Source of the DNA: Verrucomicrobiaceae bacterium
GTDB lineage: Bacteria; Verrucomicrobiota; Verrucomicrobiae; Verrucomicrobiales; Akkermansiaceae
Assembly (NCBI GenBank): GCA_947372405.1
Contig: CANBTO010000015.1
Location: 1-24,096, forward strand
Direction: 5' to 3'
Length of the DNA: 24,096 nt
Shown in pieces: positions 1 through 5,572 of this stretch. The stretch's first letter is position 1; each line of letters opens with the position of its first letter. Made by a program: the position numbers and the translations under genes. The notes under the pieces were generated by a model. That model was not told the DNA's origin. It searched no databases and saw nothing but the letters and a program-made list of their open reading frames with translations.

Positions 1-22
1 GGCCACCTTGACCCGGAAACCT

Positions 23-62
23 CCAGCTTCAGTGCGGTCCGGCCGGACCGCACTGAAGCTGG
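23..62. repeat. Perfect 40-bp palindrome with no loop
   Basis: Two 20-base arms, beginning CCAGCTTCAGTG and meeting at GGCC, are exact reverse complements with no spacer (centre between 42 and 43). The match stops at both outer ends. No T-tract follows, so it does not look like an ordinary rho-independent terminator. It could be a cruciform-forming site, the remnant of a mobile-element end, or an inverted duplication made during assembly. The sequence alone cannot separate these. Confidence 0.85.
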
Positions 63-100
63 CCAAACCCAAATGAAAGTGTAACCCTAACCCCAACCGG

Positions 101-143
101 TGTTACCCATGTTCTGACCCAAAAGTGTTACCTATGTTCTGAC
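101..143. repeat. Two direct copies of an 18-bp motif, possible IS end
   Basis: TGTTACCCATGTTCTGAC (101-118) and TGTTACCTATGTTCTGAC (126-143) differ at one base and start 25 bp apart. A degenerate third copy (TGTAACCCTAA) begins near 80. Repeated TGTTACCTATG-type motifs are found at the ends of some integrase-type insertion sequences such as IS481-like elements. I infer that this could be such an end, but no transposase is in the window and the family link is from memory. Confidence 0.5.
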
Positions 144-153
144 TGCGCCCCCC

Positions 154-318
154 ATGCACCCTCCTCCATGCACCCTCCTCCATGCACCCTCCTCCATGCA
201 CGCTCCTCCATGCACGCTCCCCAAGCACGCTCCTCCATGCACGCTCCTCCATGCACGCTCCCCGAGCACGCTCCCCATGCTCGCTCGTCCGTGCACGCTC
301 CTCCGCGCAGGCTCTTCG
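154..318. repeat. Degenerate 13-14-bp tandem repeat array
   Basis: About twelve head-to-tail units of ATGCACCCTCCTCC / ATGCACGCTCCTCC are present. The first three copies are identical and later ones diverge toward arsR (for example AAGCACGCTCCTCC and GTGCACGCTCCTCC). Two units are 13 bp long. The plus strand is strongly C/T-rich. Because the unit is not a multiple of three, open frames run through the array in all three phases, but they have repetitive, non-protein-like composition. I treat the array as non-coding. The stretch between it and the arsR promoter (319-364) shows nothing recognisable. Confidence 0.85.
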
Positions 319-364
319 GTCCGCGCTACACTGTGCGTATTCCCGCGCCCTCGGAAAATGCCCC

Positions 365-400
365 TTGCACTATTCGTTATTTAGCTAAATAAATATCCGT
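365..400 (+). promoter_or_regulatory. arsR promoter and ArsR operator
   Basis: The perfect 16-bp palindrome TTATTTAGCTAAATAA spans 377-392, the kind of AT-rich dyad bound by ArsR/SmtB repressors. A -35-like TTGCAC lies at 365-370 and -10-like AT-rich hexamers fall around 386-395, so the dyad would cover the spacer and -10 region. The arsR ATG starts 8 bp after the dyad and no Shine-Dalgarno sequence fits in the gap, so the message may be leaderless. The dyad is seen directly. The promoter boxes and binding are inferred. Confidence 0.65.
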
Positions 401-691
401 ATGGAATTGCGGCAACGGGCGGCGGTGTTCAAGGCGTTGGGGCATCCGGCGCGCTTGGCGATGGTGGAGCGGCTGGGAAGGGGTGAATGCTGCGTGTGCG
501 AGCTGCTGGCGGGCACCGAGTTCCAGAAGTTGAGCGCGCCAACCGTTTCCCAACATCTACTGGTGCTGAAAGGTGCCGGTGTGATCGCGGAGGAGGAGAA
601 GCGGGGGAAGAAGATCTTTTACCACCTGCTGATGCCGTGCGTGTCGGAGATTTCGCTATGCGTGAAGGAACGTGAGATGGCAACCGGCTAA
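401..691 (+). CDS. arsR: ArsR/SmtB-family arsenic-responsive repressor
   Basis: This 96-residue winged-helix repressor probably senses arsenicals and controls the operon that follows. The N-terminal helices (AVFKALGHPARLAMVERL) are typical of ArsR. Cys30, Cys31 and Cys33 in GECCVCEL form the helix-3 metalloid site known from type-I ArsR, and Cys80 and Cys87 near the C-terminus may add ligands. The recognition helix is in SAPTVSQHLLVLKGAGV (about 45-61), followed by the wing EEEKRGKKIFYHL. The chosen start lies directly behind a palindromic operator. The stop overlaps the permease start by one base (TAATG), so the genes are co-transcribed. Family assignment is firm. Whether the inducer is inorganic As(III) or an organoarsenical is inferred from the neighbours. 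Confidence 0.92.
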   Translation: MELRQRAAVFKALGHPARLAMVERLGRGECCVCELLAGTEFQKLSAPTVSQHLLVLKGAGVIAEEEKRGKKIFYHLLMPCVSEISLCVKEREMATG

Positions 692-1809
692 TGAAAACAC
701 ACCTATCAAACTCTCCTCGCGCACGCTGTTCCCGCGTTCAAACGTCGGAGCGGCAGGACGACCGGAGTTTGGTGACGCCGGTTCGACATCGATCGTTCTG
801 GCGCGGTGACCTCTGGCGGGTTCTTGCCGGGCTGCTTGTCTGGTCGCTGGTGTATTGGAATCTTGAGACGGCGGCGGAGTGGTTCGCCCATGGCTTGTGC
901 CGGTTGTCCAAAACCTCGCCGTCGGGAGCGGCCGTCGGGTTCTTCGTTTTCGAAACCCCCAAAGTGCTGATGTTGCTCGCGTTGATTGTCTTCGCAGTCG
1001 GCATCGTCCGCTCGTTCTTCCCGCCGGAAAGGACGCGGCGGATTCTGTCAGACAAGCCCGAATCGGTCGGCAACGTGCTGGCCGCGCTGCTGGGAATCGT
1101 CACGCCGTTTTGTTCGTGCTCCGCGGTGCCCTTGTTCATCGGCTTCGTGACGACCGGCATTCCGCTGGGAGTAACCTTGTCGTTTCTCATCGCCGCGCCG
1201 TTGGTGAACGAGGTGGCGCTGGTGTTGTTGTTCGGTCTGTTTGGCTGGAAGGTGGCGGCGATCTATCTGGGCACCGGGTTGACCATTGCCATGGTCTGCG
1301 GCTGGATGATCGGCCGGTTGAAAATGGAACGGCACGTCGAGGACTGGGTGTTCCAGATCCAGAGCGGCGGGTCCGGTGTGGAAGACGCGCTGAATGGTTC
1401 CGCGCGAATCCGCCTCGGCCTGGAGGCGGTGAGGGACATCGTGGGAAAAGTCTGGCCCTACGTGCTGGCCGGCATCGCCGTGGGCGCGTGGATTCATGGC
1501 TACGTGCCGGAAAATTTCATGGCAGCCCTCATGGGCAAGGACGCGTGGTGGTCGGTGCCGCTGGCGGTGGTCATTGGTGTGCCAATGTATTCCAACGCCG
1601 CAGGCATCGTTCCGATCGTGCAGGCCTTGTTAGGAAAAGGCGCGGCTTTGGGAACAGTGCTGGCGTTCATGATGGCGGTCATCGCGCTGTCCCTGCCGGA
1701 GGCCATCATCCTGCGCAAGGTGCTCAAACCGCGCCTGATTGCGGTGTTTTTCGGAGTCGTGGCCGGTGGCATCATGGTAGTCGGCTATCTTTTCAATCTC
1801 ATCATCTGA
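691..1809 (+). CDS. arsP: ArsP-type permease (organoarsenical efflux)
   Basis: This 372-residue integral membrane protein belongs to the ArsP/YraQ (COG0701, DUF318) permease family. A soluble N-terminus of about 45 residues precedes eight or more hydrophobic segments. The family hallmark TPFCSCSAVPLFIGF lies near residues 139-152 (Cys141, Cys143), followed by APLVNEVAL. A second conserved block, GVPMYSNAAGIVPIVQAL, lies in the C-terminal half. Characterised ArsP proteins export trivalent organoarsenicals such as methyl- and aromatic As(III). The gene overlaps arsR by one base and precedes the arsEFG set, which supports organoarsenical rather than arsenite export. Other COG0701 members have unknown substrates, so the substrate is inferred. 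Confidence 0.85.
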   Translation: MKTHLSNSPRARCSRVQTSERQDDRSLVTPVRHRSFWRGDLWRVLAGLLVWSLVYWNLETAAEWFAHGLCRLSKTSPSGAAVGFFVFETPKVLMLLALIVFAVGIVRSFFPPERTRRILSDKPESVGNVLAALLGIVTPFCSCSAVPLFIGFVTTGIPLGVTLSFLIAAPLVNEVALVLLFGLFGWKVAAIYLGTGLTIAMVCGWMIGRLKMERHVEDWVFQIQSGGSGVEDALNGSARIRLGLEAVRDIVGKVWPYVLAGIAVGAWIHGYVPENFMAALMGKDAWWSVPLAVVIGVPMYSNAAGIVPIVQALLGKGAALGTVLAFMMAVIALSLPEAIILRKVLKPRLIAVFFGVVAGGIMVVGYLFNLII

Positions 1810-1829
1810 ACCCATCCACCAACCCACCC

Positions 1830-2093
1830 ATGAAACTGCAGATCCTCGGCACCGGATGCGCCAGGTGCAACCAGCTCGCCGCCGCAACCAAAGCCGCAGC
1901 GGACCGTCTCGGGCTCGACTGTGAAATGGAAAAAGTCACTGACTTCATTCGCATCGCCGAGCTCGGGGTGATGATCACGCCCGCGTTGATCGTGGATGGC
2001 AGGCTCAAGGTGGCCGGACGGGTGCCGTCCGACGGGGAGCTCGAAACCATGTTGCACTCCGGAATTCCCAACACCCACTCCCGTGATCGCTAA
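1830..2093 (+). CDS. arsE: Small thioredoxin-like redox protein, ArsE-like
   Basis: The 87-residue protein starts MKLQILGTGCARCNQL with a CxxC redox site (Cys10, Cys13), a thioredoxin-like core and the conserved cis-proline segment ITPALIVDG. This matches the small 'redox-active disulfide protein 2' type. Its place directly before arsF and arsG matches the arsEFG order described in Shewanella putrefaciens, where ArsE and ArsF are proposed to reduce nitroaromatic arsenicals. The start follows 20 bases of CCA-rich, low-complexity sequence with no Shine-Dalgarno motif. The redox fold is clear. The arsenical role rests on context. Confidence 0.82.
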   Translation: MKLQILGTGCARCNQLAAATKAAADRLGLDCEMEKVTDFIRIAELGVMITPALIVDGRLKVAGRVPSDGELETMLHSGIPNTHSRDR

Positions 2094-2556
2094 GCAAGTC
2101 GTCCGCAGTGTCCTGCTCATCGTCATCCTCGGCAGCCTGGCCATCCGGGCGAACCGCGAGTACCAGAAATCCATCGCCTCCGCCGGTCCATCAGCCGCGG
2201 AAAACCTGCCAGTGTTGGCGGGGAACCAGGTCATCATGACCTACTTCATCTCCGGCACCCGTTGCGAATCGTGCAGGAAGATCGAGGCGCTCACCAAGGA
2301 AACCGCGGAGAAGGATTTCGCCGAGGCCCTAGCCGGTGGGAAACTCATCTTCCGGGTGATCGATACCGGCGAGCCGGGCCAAGAGCATTTCACCAAGGAC
2401 TACCAGCTCACCTCGAAAACCGTGATCCTCAGCCACCGCAAGGACGGCAAGGAAACCGAGTGGGCGGACATGGCCAAGGTTTGGGACCTGTTGGATGATG
2501 CGCCAGGTTTCCACGCTTATCTCGGCGGGCAAATCCGTAAATACCTCGGCACATGA
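2083..2556 (+). CDS. arsF: ArsF-like membrane-anchored thioredoxin-fold protein
   Basis: I place the start at GTG 2083, which overlaps the end of arsE by 11 bases. Upstream in-frame ATGs would lie deep inside arsE. The 157-residue product has an N-terminal membrane anchor or uncleaved signal (VVRSVLLIVILGSLAI, about 7-21) and then a thioredoxin-like domain with a CxxC site (Cys61, Cys64 in GTRCESCRKIEAL). It resembles the family named 'nitrophenyl compound nitroreductase subunit ArsF', which occurs next to ArsG transporters. The stop overlaps arsG by ATGA. Reduction of nitroaryl arsenicals is known only from homologues and no nitroreductase flavin motif is visible, so the chemistry here is inferred. 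Confidence 0.78.
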   Translation: MIAKQVVRSVLLIVILGSLAIRANREYQKSIASAGPSAAENLPVLAGNQVIMTYFISGTRCESCRKIEALTKETAEKDFAEALAGGKLIFRVIDTGEPGQEHFTKDYQLTSKTVILSHRKDGKETEWADMAKVWDLLDDAPGFHAYLGGQIRKYLGT

Positions 2557-3242
2557 CGCTCACGGTCATGCTTGGAACCGCGCTGTGGCTTGGCTTGCTC
2601 ACTTCCATCAGCCCGTGCCCGCTGGCCACGAACCTTGCCGCCACCGCCTATCTCGCGCACCGCGTGGATTCCCGGAAACGCGCCATCGCCGGTGCACTGG
2701 CATACACGCTCGGGCGGGTGGCCGCCTATGCCGCGACCGCCGGGCTGTTAGCGGCCGGGCTCGCATCCGCTCCGGGGATTTCACACGGCTTGCAGCGCTG
2801 GATGCCGCCCCTGCTCGGGCCATTGCTGACACTCGCCGCGATGGTGTTGCTGGGGCTGCTTTCCGTTCCGTTTCTCTCCTCGTTCACCAGCCAGGCGGAT
2901 GCGGAGAAGTGGGCGTCACGTGGGTTATCGGGTGACTTCGCGCTCGGTTTTCTGCTCGCCCTGTCCTTCTGCCCGGTGTCCGCCGCCTTGTTTTTCGGCA
3001 GCCTGATTCCCCTCACCCTCCGTAGCGGCATAACCGTTCTACCGGTCACACTCTACGGCATCGGCACCGCAGCTCCGGTCGCCGGGTTCACGTTGCTCAT
3101 GATTTTCAGCACCCACGCCGCATCGCGCCTGTCAGGCGGACTCTCTCACCTCCAGCCATGGATCCTCAGGGCGACCGGACTTGTTCTGCTGGCCGCAGGG
3201 CTCTATCTCACGGCCCGCGACACGCTCGCGGTGATCGGTTGA
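2553..3242 (+). CDS. arsG: ArsG-like aromatic arsenical efflux permease
   Basis: This 229-residue polytopic protein has about six membrane segments and two repeated cysteine-proline motifs: TSISPCPLATNLAA (Cys22) in the first half and LSFCPVSAALFFGSL (Cys140) in the second. The layout matches the DsbD/CcdA-like 'sulfite exporter TauE/SafE' fold, and specifically the ArsG family annotated as aminobenzylarsenical efflux permease. It starts inside the arsF stop (ATGA) and ends the arsenic operon. The paired CP motifs suggest direct handling of a thiophilic substrate or of electrons from ArsE/ArsF. A plain CcdA-like electron conduit is the main alternative. No convincing terminator follows. Confidence 0.78.
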   Translation: MTLTVMLGTALWLGLLTSISPCPLATNLAATAYLAHRVDSRKRAIAGALAYTLGRVAAYAATAGLLAAGLASAPGISHGLQRWMPPLLGPLLTLAAMVLLGLLSVPFLSSFTSQADAEKWASRGLSGDFALGFLLALSFCPVSAALFFGSLIPLTLRSGITVLPVTLYGIGTAAPVAGFTLLMIFSTHAASRLSGGLSHLQPWILRATGLVLLAAGLYLTARDTLAVIG

Positions 3243-3363
3243 TTGAGCCGTCGGTTTTTGGCATGTCTTTTGCCTTGCAGGGTTGGGCCTCGCCGCTAGT
3301 CTCGAAACAAGTCTGGCGTTTTTCACTCGTCGGCTTTCGAACTTCTGCCATTCCTCGCAACCG

Positions 3364-3471
3364 ATGAAATTCGTCATTGTCGCCACCGCAACCGCCCTGC
3401 TCGCAGCTTCCTGTTGCCCGAGCGCTGCCCCCGCTCCGAGCAAGCCGACTTATATGGCACCGACCAAATGA
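3364..3471 (+). CDS. 35-residue mini-lipoprotein
   Basis: The product is a bare lipoprotein signal plus a short tail. It starts MKFVIVATATALLAASCC, with a lipobox LAAS before Cys17, and ends with a Pro/Ala/Ser/Lys-rich tail of about 19 residues. If processed, the mature peptide would be roughly 19 residues and membrane-anchored by lipid, comparable in size to entericidin-like peptides, though I see no sequence match beyond the lipobox. A longer in-frame ATG upstream gives an N-terminus unlike a signal peptide, so I chose the ATG directly before the hydrophobic stretch. Its partner at 3568 has the same AASCC core. Function unknown. Confidence 0.6.
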   Translation: MKFVIVATATALLAASCCPSAAPAPSKPTYMAPTK

Positions 3472-3567
3472 CTGGCTTGGCCCTGATTCCACTACCAGAT
3501 TCCGAGCTGTATTTCAATTTTGCTCCATACATCCACCGTATCCACAAAACCTACCGCATTTGATTCC

Positions 3568-3729
3568 ATGATCCGCATTTTCTCCGCACTTGCCGCTTCC
3601 GTCATCGCCATGCTGGCCGCTTCCTGCTGCTGCACTGGAGAGCCCAAGCCACCCGGTCTGCGCCCTCTTCCGCAATTCAAGGAAATCCCATCGGCTCAGG
3701 AAGGTCCCCAAGTGCGCCACGAAAAGTAA
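3568..3729 (+). CDS. 53-residue mini-lipoprotein, sister of the gene at 3364
   Basis: The peptide starts MIRIFSALAASVIAMLAASC and continues with two more cysteines, giving a lipobox LAAS-C near residue 20 and a three-cysteine run. The tail is Pro- and charge-rich and ends RHEK. Together with the gene at 3364 it forms a tandem pair sharing the AASCC core and divergent tails, which suggests duplication or convergent use of one export signal. No enzymatic domain can fit in about 33 mature residues. An inverted repeat follows at 3762-3788. Function is not recognised; a structural, toxin or antitoxin-type envelope peptide are all possible. Confidence 0.6.
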   Translation: MIRIFSALAASVIAMLAASCCCTGEPKPPGLRPLPQFKEIPSAQEGPQVRHEK

Positions 3730-3761
3730 GTTGCCGTCCGCAAGGATCCGCTTTTTCACAC

Positions 3762-3788
3762 ATCCCTTCCACCATGATGTGAAGGGAT
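3762..3788. terminator. Inverted repeat downstream of mini-lipoproteins, possible terminator
   Basis: ATCCCTTC (3762-3769) and GAAGGGAT (3781-3788) form an 8-bp perfect stem with an 11-base loop, 32 bp after the second mini-lipoprotein stop. No run of T follows on the plus strand, so intrinsic termination would be weak. It may instead stabilise the 3' end of the message. Confidence 0.35.
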
Positions 3789-3888
3789 CAATGATTGGTT
3801 GGAAGTTGCAGCGCCTGCCCGAATTTTCGAGTTGGAGCTTTTATTTGCGCTTCCGATCTGCCATCACACCACTGAGCCGTCACTGGAT

Positions 3889-4107
3889 ATGAAGCATCCA
3901 CCCTTACGTCAGGACAACAACCGTTTCAGCGGTAGCCTGAGGCATTATCATCGGGCGGGGTCGCAAAACCAGAGGACTTGGGATGAATGGGTTGACGGCA
4001 AACCGAAATCCGGAGCCACCACTCCGTGGCTCAAAGTCATCTTGATCGCAGTGGCGGTGCTCGCCCTTGGCGGTATCATTGCCGGATTGATCATTGAGCT
4101 GGGCTGA
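3889..4107 (+). CDS. Small C-tail-anchored membrane protein
   Basis: The 72-residue product has a polar, positively charged N-terminal half (MKHPPLRQDNNRFSG through RTWDEWVDGKPKSG) and one C-terminal membrane helix (VILIAVAVLALGGIIAGLII) that ends the protein almost at once. The layout predicts a tail-anchored inner-membrane protein with about 45 residues in the cytoplasm. The start at 3889 is preferred over an in-frame ATG 90 bases upstream, because the upstream extension does not resemble the rest. It is convergent with the DUF1501 gene, only 37 bases away. I do not recognise a family. Its clear soluble-plus-helix structure argues that it is real. Confidence 0.6.
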   Translation: MKHPPLRQDNNRFSGSLRHYHRAGSQNQRTWDEWVDGKPKSGATTPWLKVILIAVAVLALGGIIAGLIIELG

Positions 4108-4144
4108 TTACCGCACGAGGCCCACCAGGCTCGGACCCGCGAAA

Positions 4145-5569
4145 TCAAGTGAGCAGCCCACGCATTACCTTGCCGTGGATGTCGGTGAGGCGGTAGCGCC
4201 GACCCTGGAAGAGATAGGTCAGCCGTTCGTGATCGACCCCGAGTTGATGGAGAATCGTCGCGTGCAGGTCGTGAACGGTTACTTCGTCGCGGGTGACCGT
4301 GTAGCAGAAATCATCGGTTTCCCCGTAATTGAGACCAGGTTTGAAACCGCCGCCGGCGACGAGTGTGGTGAAGCAGTTGGCATGGTGATCGCGCCCGTAG
4401 GAAGGGATCACGGTGCCGCTCTGGCTGAAGGCGGTGCGGCCGAACTCACCGCCCCAGATGACGATGGTGTCCTCTAACATGCCTCGCTGCTTCAGGTCGA
4501 GGATCAGCGCGGCGCTTGCCTGATCAGTCTCGCGGCAACGCCTGGGCAGGTGGTCGGGAAGGTTGAAATGATGATCCCAGCCGGTGTGGTAGAGCTGCAC
4601 GAAGCGGACATCGCGCTCGGCGAGGCGGCGCGCCATGAGGCAGTTGAAGGCGAAAGTGCCCGGCTTTCTCGCGTCCTCGCCGTAGAGCTTGAAGGTGGAT
4701 TCCGGTTCATCCGCGAGATCGGCCAGCTCGGGCACCGAGGATTGCAGGCGGAACGCCATTTCGTATTGAGTGATGCGGGTGTCGATCGAGGGATCTCCGG
4801 ATTTCTGGAGTTCGAGCGCGTTGAGTTCGTTGACGACATCGAGGATACGGCGTTGTTCGGTGAGGGTCTTGCCGGTCGGGTCCTGGAGGTAAAGGACCGG
4901 GGTTTTCCCGGAGCGCAGGCGGACGCCTTGGTAGCGGCCAGGAAGGAAACCGTTGCCCCAGAAACGGCTGTTGAGCGGCTGGTTGTTAGGGAGATCGCCC
5001 TGGGAGACGAGGACCACGAAGTCCGGCAGGTTTTGGTTCATGGTACCGAGGCCGTAACTGAGCCAAGAGCCCATGCTCGGGCGGCCGGCGAGGTTGTGAC
5101 CGGTCTGCATGAAGGTCATCGCCGGATCGTGGTTCACCGGCGTGGTGCTGAGGCTGCGGATGGTGCAGACGTCGTCGGCGACGGCTCCCAGATGCGGAAC
5201 CAGTTCACTGCTCCAACTGCCACACTGGCCCTGACGGGAAAACTTGTATTTGCTGGCGATGATCGGGTGGATCTTCTGTTTGTCAGTGAATCCGGTCAGG
5301 CGCCCTTTTTTCTCCACATGGGCGAAGACATCGGTGCCGTGGAATTTTTCGAGCGCGGGCTTGTAGTCGAAGAGGTCGACCTGCGACGGGCCGCCGGATT
5401 GGAACAGATAGATGACCCGCTTCGCGCTGGGCCGGTGATGGGGCAGGAGCGGGTCGCGCTCCTCGGCTCCTAACAGCGAGTTGAGCGCGATCGCGCCAAT
5501 GCCCCCGCCAAGTGTCTTGAGCGCGCGGCGGCGGCTCATGGAAGCAACGAATGCGTCGATCTCGTTCAT
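4145..5569 (-). CDS. DUF1501 family Tat-exported protein
   Basis: The 474-residue protein has a twin-arginine signal (SRRRALKTLGGG, residues 12-23) and the family signature RVIYLFQSGGPSQVDLFDYKP soon after. It also has conserved segments such as FGRTAFSQSGT and GRDHHANCFTTLVAGGGFKPG near the C-terminus. DUF1501 proteins have an alkaline-phosphatase/sulfatase-like fold and are nearly always encoded beside PSD1 proteins in Planctomycetota and Verrucomicrobiota. Their reaction is unknown. The start lies only 3 bp after the stop of the upstream PSD1 gene, which indicates translational coupling. Its place in a transcript headed by a sulfatase suggests exported breakdown of a sulfated polymer. That role is inference. 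Confidence 0.92.
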   Translation of the reverse strand: MNEIDAFVASMSRRRALKTLGGGIGAIALNSLLGAEERDPLLPHHRPSAKRVIYLFQSGGPSQVDLFDYKPALEKFHGTDVFAHVEKKGRLTGFTDKQKIHPIIASKYKFSRQGQCGSWSSELVPHLGAVADDVCTIRSLSTTPVNHDPAMTFMQTGHNLAGRPSMGSWLSYGLGTMNQNLPDFVVLVSQGDLPNNQPLNSRFWGNGFLPGRYQGVRLRSGKTPVLYLQDPTGKTLTEQRRILDVVNELNALELQKSGDPSIDTRITQYEMAFRLQSSVPELADLADEPESTFKLYGEDARKPGTFAFNCLMARRLAERDVRFVQLYHTGWDHHFNLPDHLPRRCRETDQASAALILDLKQRGMLEDTIVIWGGEFGRTAFSQSGTVIPSYGRDHHANCFTTLVAGGGFKPGLNYGETDDFCYTVTRDEVTVHDLHATILHQLGVDHERLTYLFQGRRYRLTDIHGKVMRGLLT

Positions 5570-5572
5570 GAT

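Noticed and set aside
154..318. Possible CRISPR array
   Set aside because: Units are 13-14 bp and directly adjacent with no spacers, and no cas gene is near.
154..392. Three overlapping open frames rich in Pro, Ser, Leu, His and Arg
   Set aside because: They are the three phases of the 14-bp tandem repeat; the repeat unit is not a multiple of three and none has a plausible domain or signal.
879..2093. Long plus-strand frame of 404 codons
   Set aside because: Its first three quarters are an Arg/Gly-rich out-of-frame shadow of arsP; only the last 87 codons, from 1830, are a real gene (arsE).
4550..5473. 307-codon plus-strand frame opposite the DUF1501 gene
   Set aside because: Antisense shadow caused by high GC at third codon positions; composition is rich in Val, Glu, Gly and Ala with no recognisable motif.
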